From: Effrenium voratum
Lineage: Eukaryota > Sar > Dinophyceae > Suessiales > Symbiodiniaceae
Reading direction: 5' to 3'
Length of the DNA stretch: 64,000 bases
NCBI GenBank assembly: GCA_963377175.1
Contig: CAUJNA010003819.1
Span: forward strand, 17,501-81,500
Positions 46,201 to 54,721 of this stretch are shown piece after piece; the stretch's first letter is position 1, and every line of letters begins with the position of its first letter. Made by a program: the position numbers and the translations under genes. The notes under the pieces are model-generated. The model was not told where the DNA came from and made no database searches. It saw only the letters and a program-made list of their open reading frames with translations.

Positions 46201-49200
46201 CAGATTGAGTCATAGGATATCATAGGATAATACAGTGTGTAGTTAGTTGCCTCTTATATCCTATGGTTGTCAGGGGCTCCACAAAGAGGGAACCCCCTGG
46301 AAAAGGTCCTCAAAAGGAACCCCTTTTTGGCCTCAAATACACCCTACTAGTCGCTATAATCCCCTATTGGGATGGGGGCCCCTATTCGGGGGCCCTTGGG
46401 AACCATTGCAGTCTACTAATTACCAGAACAAAGCTTGATATCCTCCTTGATCAATTGCACATTCAGCCTTGAGCCCACAGGGTCCAAGTGCCTCGCATTG
46501 GTGATTGTTTCTTGAAATGCCCTCTTTCCAAGAACCTTCGCTCGTTTTTGGCGAGCGAGTCTCAAAACGAGCGCACATGTAGGGTCCTTGGGATTTGAAT
46601 TCTGATTTCCGGTCTTGGATTTATTGAAGATAGTGCAGAACAGTCATGGAAGTGGACAGGGGGCTTCCCCAAAGCGAAAGTAGACTGCTCCAAACCCTTC
46701 CAACTTCCATGTTGTTGGTTGTCACATCCTTGGACCAAATCACCGCCATGGAGACCAGCTTGTGGACCCTTTTTCTCAAGCCCAGTTTTTGTTCAACTGC
46801 CCTAGACGCCTTTTAGCTTGGGGCCACAGAAGGGGCAATTTATGTGGGAATGTGATAGGATATTTGTTTGTTACCCAAGCATGGTTGTTGTTGGGAAACA
46901 TTTTACATTTTTGCTTGTTGTGGTTTAGTGGCAAATCCCCACTTAACTGCTAAAATTTGAATGTTTGCTCCCCTTCCAATGTCAACCAAGCAAGGCAAGA
47001 TGAGGCACTGGCCTTTGCAGAGAAGCATGGCCTCGCCTGCATTGAGGCGTGGGCCTTGGGGAAAAAATGCACCAAGCTGAAGTCAAGCCCTTGCTGGGGG
47101 CCCCTTGTTCCCGGTTTGGGAATCATTGTGAATTTGCCCATCCGAAATGGAGCCCCGGAATGTCTTTAATAATGATGTTCAAGTTTGCTGCAAGCAAGAT
47201 ATGGACCGTGATCTAAAAGTAAACTGTTTGCTTGAGAGCAGCAGCTGGGTAATGATGTTGCTGGTTTCTGGAGGCCTTTCGTGGTTGCCTTCGAAGCAAT
47301 GAACAGCATTGCTCTTCAGGTTTCAACTGGCTATGCCATGTTCTTTCGTCGAAACTGGTCAGTTGTCAAAATCCAGGTTTCTCAAACATGAAGGGCGGTT
47401 TGGGTGAGCAGTTCTGTTGGCTTCAGGAGTGACGTGCTGTTCTGAAGGCTTTGTGGTTCCAGGAGCAAGTGTCTCAGAATCGGGGACCAATGTCCGGTAG
47501 GGGGGTTTCTTTTAGTTTCCCATTAAAACCATCCGACAAGGGCCCCAACTTGCCTGGGAAAAAGTGCCAGGAGCAAGTTTTGGCAGCCAACTAGCGTTTT
47601 GAGTTCATACCAAAATCACTCCGTCGCCAGACATCTGCGCTCGAAGCCACCAATGTGGAGACTGCCTTCATGAGGCTCGCTCGGGAGCTTCAGCGCGAGC
47701 TGCGCTGAAAAGTGCTTCAGCTTTAGCTTGGCTTGTTCTTGGAGTAAGTGCCCCAAAACTGTTGTGTGTGTGTGTGCGTTTGGCTTCCATTTGACAGTTA
47801 TTCCACAAAGCGGAATCTGAAACAAAAACACCCTGACATGTCTAGGGGTAATTTCCGACCAGTCAGACTTCAAAGATCTGAATCCTTCGGATGACGGAAA
47901 CTACACCAAGTGGTTTTTCTTGGTTGTCCTCGACCTCATTCGGGCCTGCCTACCCACCGGAATTGCTCTCAGAACCCTTTTAAGAACCCCTTCTATAGGA
48001 AGGTTCCAAGAGCCCTTCTTGGATTGGAGGGGGCTGGGCTGTTAAGTGAGGATGCCACTTTCGCTTTTCGGTAAACCACGCATACTGTGGATGGACGAAA
48101 TCAATTTCGCACCACCAAAGAAACACTGGAAGGATTCGATCTCCATGTAGATACCGACAAACCACGGTTTCCCACGGTTTCTTATGTGGTGCGAAATGGA
48201 TGTCGTCCATCCACAGTAATTAGGTCTGGATATGCGGGCTCCAACCAACTCTCCGAATCTGTGGGAGGAAACGCTGCAAGGAACGATGGCGCTGGCTTTG
48301 GCGAGTTCTGGGGGTAACACGACCGCGAAGGCCTCTTTTTTGGGGTTCCCCTATTTCAAGGGCTTGTGGTTTTCTGATAAGCAAAAAAACCTAGAAGACG
48401 GGTGGCCCGAAAGCATTTTCCACGACGTGCAACTAGGACCAGGCTCTTTTTTGTCCATTCGCCGAATGCAATTGACTGTTCCTTCGGCGGATCAACAATG
48501 CGAGTGGTTGGAAAGAACGGAGAAGGGATCAACTGCTAAGGCTCCAAGTCAAAATGCTTCGATGTCCATTTTGTTATGCGCGCGATCCTGGGAAGACTAC
48601 TTTGAAGGGAGCCAAACAAATTAGAACCGTGTTGTTCTTGTGTTGTTCTTGTGTTGTTCTTTCTGGTTTGTGGGCCGTCCAACAAAGCCCTGAGGCTTCA
48701 TGAACGTGGTATGAGCCACAATCGGAGAATCTTAGTGAGTGGCAATTGCTGGGAAAATGTAGGCACGCATTACCTACATGGAGCTTTTGGGAAGATGTCA
48801 AACACATTGGCGGGGTTCATGACGAGTTTTCGGTGAAATTTTGAGGCAGCCCAAGCACTTCGGATGAAAATTGCCCCGATCAATCCTGGGATCCATTCTG
48901 AAAAAAACACATTTGAAGTGGATGTTGAATCATGTTTCGCCTTTCAGTGGGGAACAAGGAAAAAACACGACCTGAGAATCGAATGGTGAAGTCTGATGGT
49001 GGCTGAGGCCAAGGTTGCACTGTTCCTGACACATGGAAGCGATCATTTGGAGGGACTGGTTTAGGAGATCGTTGAGTGATGGGGATGGGCCGTTCTATGA
49101 ATCTTTTTCCAGGCGCCTCATGTAGAACCCAGTGGTGTTCAGGTTGCTAGAAGGTAGAAGTCAAGCGTCGGGACGGAATCATATGTTCCATCTTCATTTG

Positions 49201-49443
49201 TGCATGCATTACTTGCGGAGTTGGGTGCTCTTTCAGTACGTTTTACTACTTCAAAGGCGTGTCCGCGGCACATGCAACTTGATTTCGCCAGTTTCAAGGG
49301 AGATCTGGGTGCGAATGATTCGGTTGCAGCTGAAGTGGGTTGCGAGCTCAACATCGCATCGCAGGCTCCTCTCAGAGATTTACACGCTCATGAGCCGCGA
49401 GCCAAGTTTTTGTTTCACCTTCGGATGCTGCACTTGGTGTTAG
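30932..49443 (+). CDS. Rab11/RabA-like small GTPase, 12 exons (join)
   Basis: The joined coding sequence is 576 nt (191 residues) from twelve exons: 30932-30967, 32679-32728, 34926-35010, 37090-37151, 38266-38298, 39902-39953, 42294-42323, 44368-44393, 45854-45880, 46995-47046, 47631-47674 and 49365-49443. Every join keeps frame. Seen: P-loop GDSGVGKS, switch I Thr in STIGVEF, switch [21 protein letters not shown] (G4) and TSAL (G5), with a CCTWC end. The Rab11-type stretches [32 protein letters not shown] and ELRDHAD place it in the Rab11/RabA group. Known for the family: GTP switch on recycling-endosome and trans-Golgi membranes, held by geranylgeranyl groups. Introns total 17.9 kb; donors are nine GC, one GT, one GA, and all acceptors are AG. 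The region after the GTPase fold is very short, so a further 3' exon is possible. Identity is near certain; single exon borders are less so. Confidence 0.93.
30986..31055 (+). repeat. Perfect 35-bp tandem duplication inside Rab intron 1
   Basis: AATGGGATCTCAGTCGCTGC then GGAACCTGATTGGAT occurs twice with no difference, starting 19 bp after the exon 1 donor. Confidence 0.93.
32529..32648 (+). mobile_element. Family E inverted-repeat element, copy E5, beside Rab exon 2
   Basis: Left TATGGCTGTGGGTCAAAACC, right TTTTGACCCATGGCCATAT: about 18-bp terminal repeats. Its end is 30 bp from the first base of Rab exon 2. Confidence 0.83.
32679..32728 (+). CDS. Rab exon 2 (P-loop, G1)
   Basis: Encodes [16 protein letters not shown] plus two bases of an Arg codon. 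It holds the phosphate-binding loop with Lys and Ser for nucleotide and Mg2+. Acceptor is GCAG|G and donor is CCAG|GC. An inverted-repeat element of family E ends 30 bp upstream of the exon. Confidence 0.92.
32989..33126 (+). mobile_element. Family B inverted-repeat element, copy B6
   Basis: In Rab intron 2, upstream of the DUF2200 gene. Left CTGCTGGTGCGATAGGGAA, interior CCGGTTTTGGGGATTCCC, right TCATTCCCTGCTGAGAACCA then GCAA. Confidence 0.78.
33384..33854 (+). CDS. DUF2200-family protein with lysine-rich N-terminal tail, single exon
   Basis: This is an intact 156-residue ORF with ATG in good context (gtcATGg). Residues about 46-156 match the bacterial DUF2200 family almost end to end: [59 protein letters not shown] and AMEKILR are its conserved blocks. 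Biochemical function of the family is unknown. Residues 1-45 are an addition not usual in bacterial members: 15 Lys and 2 Arg, with KGAKK-type repeats like histone H1 tails, suggesting nuclear or nucleic-acid binding (inference). The gene lies inside Rab intron 2 on the same strand and has no intron. This fits an old bacterial acquisition later retroposed, or insertion of an intronless gene. Frame is also open upstream to 33282. Confidence 0.85.
   Translation: MAKTASRPKKTPQKSMAKKETVTRPKGTKKTLKGAKKTQKGAKKHPICAMHFAKVYPLYIAKAEKKGRSKGEVDKIIQWLTGYTPKILKAKLDKATDIETFFAKAKLNPKRSLITGSVCGVQVQAVTDPTMREVKYLDKLIDELAKGRAMEKILRT
34770..34899 (+). repeat. 65-bp direct duplication before Rab exon 3
   Basis: Two 65-bp copies (34770-34834 and 34835-34899) share CCATTTTAC, GGTTCTG, TCCGCATGTTACTAC and TTGATTCTGACT, with about ten substitutions. 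Ends 26 bp before the acceptor. Confidence 0.85.
34926..35010 (+). CDS. Rab exon 3 (switch I, G2)
   Basis: Completes the split Arg, then encodes [18 protein letters not shown] and [10 protein letters not shown]. The Thr of STIG is the Mg2+-sensing effector-loop residue. Acceptor GGAG|G, donor CAAG|GC. A 65-bp direct duplication lies just before the acceptor. Confidence 0.92.
35980..36098 (+). mobile_element. Family A inverted-repeat element, copy A5, upstream of the dioxygenase gene
   Basis: Full-length copy within Rab intron 3. The right arm carries a small insertion (CTCAAAGCTGGAGG for CTCTACTGGAGG). The dioxygenase ATG lies 51 bp further on, so this element occupies the expected position of that gene's promoter or trans-splice acceptor. 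Confidence 0.87.
36150..36827 (+). CDS. 2-oxoglutarate/Fe(II)-dependent dioxygenase, single exon
   Basis: A 225-residue intact ORF (ATG at 36150, TGA at 36825). Iron ligands are visible: H105-x-D107 in YHTDDFF and H177 in [10 protein letters not shown]188 or R190 in PRSR lies where the 2-oxoglutarate-binding Arg is expected, and GELVL (133-137) precedes the second half of the double-stranded beta-helix. This is the prolyl-4-hydroxylase/PKHD-like fold. Known for the family: oxidative decarboxylation of 2-oxoglutarate coupled to hydroxylation of a protein or small substrate; the substrate cannot be told here. No signal peptide or membrane segment is seen. The gene lies wholly inside Rab intron 3, same strand, 51 bp after a family A element. 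Strong GC3 and no intron suggest a recently inserted, functional copy. Confidence 0.85.
   Translation: MASRKLAQRLLPQKVQVLEGALTAAEVQELLEGVQGSAYFGKNRSGHDFYHGTRGFSLVFRAPFRAQVEEHLPCLKPLFKAALWPVFNCYYLTLLYARPDGQRYHTDDFFETYCGFTRPSDLVSVMYLEGDQGELVLLDLDASADRVHRGREPPETVLRRVRPRPGRLVHFDGCLLHGVMPWPPNPPRSRVSAVIEQAKLSQTSVRRVPRFSVFCQRRHREIRLF
37090..37151 (+). CDS. Rab exon 4 (switch II, G3)
   Basis: Encodes [20 protein letters not shown] plus two bases of Ala. WDTAGQE contains the Asp and catalytic Gln of GTP hydrolysis. Acceptor CCAG|G. The donor is GT, the only clear GT donor in the gene. Confidence 0.93.
37455..38099 (-). CDS. Long open frame opposite Rab intron 4 (214 codons)
   Basis: A 214-codon minus-strand frame without stops overlaps Rab exon 4-5 intron space (intron 4). 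Such a run is unlikely by chance in DNA of this composition. Segments such as [20 protein letters not shown] and [20 protein letters not shown] look protein-like. No motif or family recognised. It may be a fragment of a mobile element or an antisense gene. Confidence 0.27.
   Translation of the reverse strand: MRQGVFWLTLFIASCSRISTLAAAWRRAHSASLLASPQQSIFRNVILQVPRLVHVCSLGSYLGRCAVFWSLNILQNGVAFQLLSLEALHKNGAQSNEQHPIVTHMNWVGLSNGWYIEYVAQPQVDRVNIFIERLTNCACYECPAFCWGHPNTCGIPFGQTRIRKNNILLANYSLIEKPFLQSTLRRFLKIGVPQNDWFPFGLPSSSNKKRNQPF
38266..38298 (+). CDS. Rab exon 5 (microexon)
   Basis: A 33-nt exon encoding (A)[10 protein letters not shown](V), the strand after switch II that is highly conserved in Rab11. 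Acceptor GCCAG|G, donor GC at 38299. Confidence 0.9.
38998..39243 (+). repeat. CA microsatellite in Rab intron 5
   Basis: Long uninterrupted (CA)n core (about 39070-39139) with AAAC and ATAC variants on both sides. Confidence 0.95.
39902..39953 (+). CDS. Rab exon 6
   Basis: Encodes (V)[17 protein letters not shown], the helix that follows the fourth strand. Acceptor TCTAG|G. The best-fitting donor is CAG|GA, because only this border lets the next exon supply GAG and keeps ELRDH in frame; GA donors are rare but known in dinoflagellates. Confidence 0.88.
40981..41019. repeat. AT-rich microsatellite in Rab intron 6
   Basis: TATATATATA with the palindrome ATACATGTAT. Preceded by (TG)n runs at 40213 and 40500. 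Confidence 0.75.
41789..41906 (+). mobile_element. Family A inverted-repeat element, copy A6
   Basis: Within Rab intron 6. Left end intact; right end reads GGACCAG (one T and one C missing). The left flank TTACGGA resembles TTACGA before copy A4. Confidence 0.85.
42294..42323 (+). CDS. Rab exon 7 (microexon)
   Basis: A 30-nt exon encoding [10 protein letters not shown], a near-diagnostic Rab11/RabA string. Acceptor ATCAG|G, donor ATC|GC. Confidence 0.9.
42947..43223 (+). repeat. CTGT / GTCGGTCT repeat in Rab intron 7
   Basis: A block of about sixteen perfect GTCGGTCT octamers (43025-43156) lies inside a longer (CTGT)n array, followed to 43530 by TG- and TTTG-rich DNA. Confidence 0.95.
44368..44393 (+). 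CDS. Rab exon 8 (microexon, G4)
   Basis: A 26-nt exon encoding VIMLVGNK plus two bases of Gly. With exon 9 it forms NKGD, the guanine-specificity motif. Acceptor CCCAG|G; donor GC at 44394 is the border that preserves frame. Confidence 0.85.
45400..45512 (+). mobile_element. Family D inverted-repeat element, copy D5
   Basis: In Rab intron 8. Best copy: left TTGGTGCATTGTGCTTGGAT then GTTAGGACTTTAAC; right GTTAAACTTTTAGCAGGGGA then GCAGAAAGCAACCGAGCTA. Confidence 0.78.
45854..45880 (+). CDS. Rab exon 9 (microexon)
   Basis: A 27-nt exon completing Gly and encoding DLRHLRAV plus two bases. DLRHLRAV is the usual Rab11 string after NKxD. Acceptor CCCAG|G, donor GG|GC. Confidence 0.87.
45958..46069 (+). 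mobile_element. Family C inverted-repeat element, copy C5
   Basis: In Rab intron 9, 77 bp after exon 9. Left ATCGTGGATGGACAAAATCC, right GGCCATCCACAGTAG. The middle is diverged. Confidence 0.6.
46995..47046 (+). CDS. Rab exon 10
   Basis: Encodes (G)[17 protein letters not shown], matching the Rab11 helix EAxAFAEKNGL. Acceptor GCAAG|G. The donor GAG|GC is chosen because the next exon supplies TSAL. Confidence 0.9.
47631..47674 (+). CDS. Rab exon 11 (G5)
   Basis: Encodes [14 protein letters not shown] plus two bases of Arg. TSAL is the guanine-contacting G5 motif and ATNVE is standard Rab11. This is the only exon starting with A rather than G (CCAG|A). The donor is AG|GC; reading on would soon meet TGA at 47706-47708. 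Confidence 0.88.
48083..48218 (+). mobile_element. Family C inverted-repeat element, copy C6 (best)
   Basis: Terminal inverted repeats of about 33 bp: left TACTGTGGATGGACGAAATC then AATTTCGCACCAC, right GTGGTGCGAAATGGATGTCG then TCCATCCACAGTA. Would fold into a near-perfect hairpin. In Rab intron 11. Confidence 0.85.
48232..48624 (+). CDS. Hypothetical open frame in Rab intron 11 (130 codons)
   Basis: Plus-strand frame open to TAG at 48622 with protein-like text such as [20 protein letters not shown] and [20 protein letters not shown]. It begins just after a family C inverted-repeat element (48083-48218). No family recognised. It could be a third nested single-exon gene, or a decayed fragment. 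Confidence 0.3.
   Translation: MRAPTNSPNLWEETLQGTMALALASSGGNTTAKASFLGFPYFKGLWFSDKQKNLEDGWPESIFHDVQLGPGSFLSIRRMQLTVPSADQQCEWLERTEKGSTAKAPSQNASMSILLCARSWEDYFEGSQTN
49365..49443 (+). CDS. Rab exon 12 (C-terminus, CCXXX-like)
   Basis: Completes Arg and encodes [12 protein letters not shown], which aligns with the last helix of Rab11 (xILTEIYRIVSxK), then a short tail ending GCCTWC and TAG. CCXXX is the prenylation form of animal Rab11, so this can be the true end. The linker between fold and cysteines is only about ten residues, far shorter than usual. The alternative is a GC donor at about 49390 and an undetected exon 13. Confidence 0.68.
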
Positions 49444-49499
49444 CCTTTTTTTGAGAGGTGCATGCGGAAGGGGGGTACCCGTGAGACGTCATAAAGGCA

Positions 49500-52078
49500 T
49501 GTGGGTACAAGGGGCATTTCTGCAAGGTGGGGAGCACCAGTGGGAGTGGGGATGGCATGGTCTGGGTCACCCATGCAGACGAAGGCGAAACCATGTTCAA
49601 TCCCAGGATCCTGAATCAACGACCTGGGCGGCCACTTGCAGTCCTTGTTTAAGATTGATGACTGCAGTGCGGATGAAAAAACATTATCTGGGTATCATGT
49701 GCCACCATGCCCACAACAGATTTTGTCCAAGCCTATAGGGATGGGAATCAGCCACGGTTTGGTTTCGTTCAAACAAAGTTGGACCTTGTGTATTCACACA
49801 GAAACCCCCCTTGGAGGGGTCATCGAGTCATCGGTGAAAGGTAAATCCGTGCAAGCCTCGCGTCGCGCAAGGCCTTGGTCTTCTTCAGCCTGTGTTTGCC
49901 CCTTTTGGCCTTGGGGATGGTCTTATCTCGTTTGTCCTTCCGAAGGTTCGGACCAGGATCTAGATGTATCATTGAGGGGAGAAAGGCTGAGGCGATCTCG
50001 CCTGGTAGCTTTGTGTTGGGGAAGAGCTGGCTGTTTCGCAAAATAGGGATGTCCACAGGTCGGTGTCCTGTTGGTTTCCCTTTGACTATCAAAGGGGGTC
50101 CACCGGCTGGTTGCCTCTATGGCTGCTAAATAGCCCATAGTTGCTCATTCTACAAGCAAACTGAAGAGGATTGTAGGCTTTATTTCTTGCAGACAGATTC
50201 CACTCCCAAAATATGGTCTCAGATCACGTTTCTGGCGTACCCCATCGCGCCTTCTTGGGGTTTCTAGCGGTGGGTTGCTGAGGCTCTCGGCAGGTCACCG
50301 ACGGGGATTCCTTCCGGGCGAACCAGCCAACGATTCAGGCGGGTGACTTTCAGCCCGGCTCGCGAAGGTTCGTTGTTCCGAAGGTCTGTTTCGGATTTTC
50401 TACGTTTTGGGATCCTGTGTTGACTGTTTTTGGGGGGTTATCAAAGTCAGAGAATCTGGTTGTTTGCCTTTAACCCACCACTTCGAGGGTGACTTTGCTC
50501 GCGGTCAAATAACGAGGCCAGTTATCCTTGGCTTGTCTTAGGCTTATCCACAGATAGCCCCCCCCCCCCCAGCCCCATTTGGGGGTCCACATTTTGGTTG
50601 TAGACAAGAAGTTCAGACTTCTTCTGGCCAATCCACGGAAGCGAATCGAGTGACTCTGATTAACATGGAACCAGTTGAACACCGCCCAGAGGAATCTGAC
50701 AAAAAGCGGGGCCTCTTTGTTCAAGCTCCATGTGAATTTGCAGAGAACTGCTGGTGTTTGAAGGTACTGAGATGGAGTGAAAGGGCGCAAGGCCGTGGGG
50801 TCGTCGAGCTGCGGAATTTGATCCCTGGCGAAGTCACCGAGAAAATGATGAGCTGGTGGCTGACTGGAGCTCGACGGATGTCCTGGACTTGCCTTTGGCG
50901 AGTCACCGGGCTTGGTGGCCGAGACATGGAGCTGCTCGTCAGTGTGGTGGATGCCTCAGGCGGAAGGTGTCGCCCATCGACATCGGAAGTCTTCCAATGG
51001 AGTTTGTCCATTTGATGTGTCCCATTGGAATTTCTTACAGGCACCACCCGATTGCTCGGCAGTTTCTTGATGTGTCCTGACTGTCAAAGAAGAATTCATG
51101 ATGACGATGATGTGGTCGCTAGTCTTCACTGAAAGTGGTGATATTTGGAGGGAAGGGAGTGGTTTGCTTGAAATCCATGTAAAGTCCCATTTTCTGGGTC
51201 CTCTTGGAGTAGCTACATGGTGAGGGAGGTCTCATCACTTTTTGTGGGTGCTTCCCTTTAAACAGCGCGAAAGTTGGGGGTAATTTGAGGATGTCACTTT
51301 CAGGAACTCCAATATTGTGTTTCCCTTTTTGTTGGAAGGGGGGCTTCTTCAAGTCAAGTACAAACAAGAAGTGCTTTGTGTGTTATTCGCGTGGCCACAC
51401 GGGAGGGACAGGGAACTTTTTTAGTTGGTTGGTTTTAGAGTGCGAATCAAGGGGAACCCTCATTGTGAGACACACCCATCGAGTCGGGGGTCTTTGAGCA
51501 AGATCTCACCGGTCATTGTAGCCCAGCTTCCTCCCGCTGGTTCTGGTTTGGGATTCCCCCGGTTCCTTTTGAAACCAAATGGGGAAGGTAGTAGCCCCTA
51601 ATGTCCAAGCCAAAAAACCAGCCAGTTGGGAGGGGAGCTGAGTACACCCTGTCTTGATTGTTGAGGCCAAAACCCCCCTATCAATCCGATATAGGTTTTG
51701 TCTAAGGGTACTTGCAGTGAAGCAAGGAATTCCGGGGCCCATTCACGCAGTATGCTGGTTGTGCAGATGTTCAGCAGCTATGAGCTCCTGAAGCTCATTG
51801 TTTGGCATGTCCCACACAGATTTCATTGAGAACCATCCAACATTTTGAGAATCTCCAAATGGGTTCATGGAGAACCATCCAGCATTTAGAGAACCAAATT
51901 TGGGTGGTTTGGTGGAACCATGTTTCAAACCCAGGCCGCTCCAACTGCAACCACCCCCCCCCCTCCCCTCCCCCGCCAGGTGGAAGCTGTCCAATCCGCG
52001 CCGGCGCGCAACGGTGGAGCCCTCAAAATGGGCGGCGCGACCAAAACGAGTCGACCAAAAGACGGGCCTTTTTGGTTC
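49500..52078. other. Region after the Rab gene, ambiguous coding potential
   Basis: At 49.85-49.94 kb the minus frame KAKRGKHRLKKTKALRDARL and at 50.72-51.05 kb frames on both strands (plus VVELRNLIPGEVTEKMMSWW; minus SSSMSRPPSPVTRQRQVQDI) are long and open. Strand cannot be decided and no domain is recognised. Confidence 0.3.
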
Positions 52079-52189
52079 ATATGGGTATGGGTCAAAATTA
52101 AATCTCCAGGGGACCGCAGGTTTTAGTCCATGTTTCCACTTACCAGGGATCCATTTTGGGTACCTTTTTTTGACCCACACCCATATGGG
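52079..52189 (+). mobile_element. Family E inverted-repeat element, short form, copy E6
   Basis: Left ATATGGGTATGGGTCAAAAT, right TTTTTGACCCACACCCATAT: long matching arms. Interior CACTTACCAGGGATCCATTT. Confidence 0.75.
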
Positions 52190-52360
52190 TGCGTCTCCAT
52201 TACGAGAGTAAGTACCATTTGTGGGTTTATGTCAAGGGAAACCAACGGGGAAACTATCAAGTTGTTTCCGGTTCCGATTCGTATGTTGAGGCGCGTCCAT
52301 TGTAGTTTAAAGGGGGCGGCGCAAAGAGAAACCAAACACCTACTTTGGAGGCGCCCCTAC

Positions 52361-52725
52361 AACACAGACAGACAGACAGACAGAGACAGAGACAGAGACA
52401 GAGACAGAGACAGAGACAGAGACAGAGACAGAGACAGAGACAGAGACAGAGACAGAGACAGAGACAGAGACAGAGACAGAGACAGAGACAGAGACAGAGA
52501 CAGACAGAGACAGACAGAGACAGACAGAGACAGACAGAGACAGAGACAGAGACAGACAGAGACAGACAGAGACAGAGACAGACAGAGACAGACAGAGACA
52601 GACAGACAGACAGAAAGACAGACAGACAGACAGGCAGGCAGACAGACAGACAGACAGACACAGACACAGACAGACAGACAGAGACACAGACAGACAGACA
52701 GAGACACAGACACAGACACACACAC
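52361..52725 (+). repeat. GACAGA / ACAGAG array
   Basis: About twenty perfect ACAGAG hexamers (52380-52502), then GACAGACAGA decamers, then ACAG and ACAC. Purine-heavy on the plus strand. Confidence 0.95.
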
Positions 52726-52869
52726 GCGCACTCCCACGCACACAAACAACAAAAACAAAGACACACATGTGGGCGAGTTCAAGGAGCACTTAAATACTAG
52801 GCCCCCCCCATGGATTTCTGCCAAATGATTGTCATATGTTAAACAAGGGGTGAGCCCAACTCCCGACTA

Positions 52870-54374
52870 AAGTGGAAGGTTCTTGCCCTTTTCTGAGAAC
52901 AAGGGCGAGAAAGGCATTGGGGGGGGTTCGCTGGATCGCTGGGGTCCGCTGGAAATCCACATGGGGAATTTCTTCGCAACTCGGAACAAACTGAACACCT
53001 GGTTTTCACGGAAGGGAGACCATGGATATGCGTTGGTTCTTTGGGACCGAGGCTTCTTTAAGCCTAAAGAGGGGGTCATGTTTGCAGATCAGGGTGCTGA
53101 TCCATACCCAAATGGTCCGAGTGCAACCTGTTGAAGTGTCGGCGTCAGGGTGAAACCCACATGGATCTTTTGGGATAAAGTTGATCCAAGTTGTTGGACC
53201 TGTTTAGCCTTTGGTTTACGGGCCCAAACCGGTTGGGGTCCGGGGCCCATGAATTGTAATCCCTTTGAAAGGACCTCAGAAACACATGCAGGTTTCTGCA
53301 ATCGCCACTTTTGACATGTTCCTGATTTCCCTTGGCGGCCCCAACAATTTCCGAGCCTCGAACCTCGAAACAAGGGACCGCACCTACATGGACTCAGCGA
53401 CTATTCATGGGTTTGTTTCAAAATGGGGGGAGGGGGTGGGGTTAAAAAGAAGGTGTAACCTGAAAACCCTCTCATGAGCATTCTTGTCTCAGAATTTCTG
53501 GCCCCAGGCCTCATTGTTCCTCACGAGTCGCCGGAAACAAGGCGGGCATGCGACCTAGCTGCTTTCGCCTGAGGTTGCTGCTCCTGAGTGCCGCGGCTTA
53601 GGGTCGGAGGGTGGGGGCAGGGTGAGAAGGTACGCCGGGCGCTGTCCAGGGTGAGATAACTAGTCTTGATGCAAACACTGACTGAAACCAAAAGTTGACT
53701 GTCTGCTGTTTACAAGGGAAAACGCCAGAGAACCCAAAAGGGTCTATTGAAGAAACGTGTCAGTTTCGGCCTAAGTTCGGTCAAGCGAAGTGGTCAGAAT
53801 TCCCTTCTTGGGGTTGGGGGTGATCCGTTCGAGTTCATGTTGTCCGTTTCCGAGGGCGGAAAAATTGAGCAGGCCCGGAGATCCCATCTTGGCCATTTCT
53901 GTAGGTGGTTCGTATCGGGTTTCTGGCCCGCCCCTAAAGCGGGCGAGCCCAGGGCGTCGCGCATCGGCATGGGTTCTCAAAATGCACATCGGTCCCGGCA
54001 ACTGGCATTCCTTTTAGTTGCCTTTTCACCAAAAGTGGGCTCGCTCCCACACAAAAGAGAGCGTCGCCCCATGTCGTCCTTGTTGGGGAACCCCCTGTTG
54101 GTTAGTTCAAAATGGGAAAACTGTTTTCAGAAGCAGCAATGTAGGCATCCAGATCCAAAGGGTGACTGCATGGCACGATATGGAGCAGAGAGAGGCATCT
54201 CAAACGAGCCGGCAAACCCGGATCCATTTGGGTGCCCTTGCAAGGTTGGCGGGTAGGGGCCCTTGCAACGCAGGGGGTTAAAGGTTTGTTTTGTATCGTT
54301 TCCTAATGTTTGAGGAGGGGTAAAAACGAGACTTTGGGGGTCAAATGTCTCCCAACAACATGGTCACGGTTGCG
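52870..54374. other. Mostly non-genic stretch
   Basis: Besides the exon-like segment at 53.3 kb, a 169-codon plus frame (53747-54256) ends with CRHPDPKGDCMARYGAERGI but has no ATG and weak codon bias. Confidence 0.35.
53284..53400 (+). CDS. Exon-like segment (unrecognised)
   Basis: The plus frame after TGCAG| encodes VSAIATFDMFLISLGGPNNF followed by RASNLETRDRTYMDSA with moderate GC3. No homology is recognised. The minus strand is open too. Confidence 0.27.
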
Positions 54375-54638
54375 CTAGTCGCCTGGTGTTTTCGGAGCCG
54401 TCACTGTCAACAATGTTGGGTTTTTGCTCATTTCGCTCGCCGAGTGGCAGGCCTCAACATGTAAAACTACTTTGTTCGGCTCACTGCGCAACAATTTCTC
54501 CAATGCCCCCAACAAAGCATTAGGCGAAGCAGCAGTTCCCAAACTTCTTCTCCACACCAATTGGTAAGTGAACATTAACATGCGAATTATTGTCACACAG
54601 TGGAACTGCGGAGGCAAGAAAGCTTTCAATGACTGCAA
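54375..54638 (-). pseudogene. Possible caspase-fold (clan CD, C13-like) peptidase fragment
   Basis: The minus frame includes NALLGALEKLLRSEPNKVVL followed by HVEACHSASEM and LLTVTAPKTPGD, then stop. In legumain-type and other clan CD peptidases a helix leads into a hydrophobic strand that ends in E-A-C-x-S with the catalytic Cys, followed by a VTxAS strand. The fragment shows that order. No catalytic His motif or the N-terminal half is found nearby, so I call it a fragment or single exon. The match is motif-level only. Confidence 0.3.
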
Positions 54639-54721
54639 TTCACGATCAATCGGTTGAGTTCCGTAAATCTTGGAACTTCTGACATCATCTCCGTCTCTAC
54701 ATAATCATTTTCGTTGGTGGC

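Noticed and set aside
47047..47065. Extending Rab exon 10 through AWALG
   Set aside because: Exon 11 starting at CCAG|ACATCT supplies the canonical TSAL, so the donor must lie at GAG|GC.
47675..47708. Reading Rab exon 11 onward to the TGA at 47706 as the C-terminus ([10 protein letters not shown])
   Set aside because: It lacks the conserved last helix and any prenylation cysteine; exon 12 gives both after an AG|GC donor.
52257..52828. Arg-Asp and Ser-Val repeat frames of 150-230 codons that look like SR/RD proteins
   Set aside because: Direct translation of the ACAGAG array in every frame.
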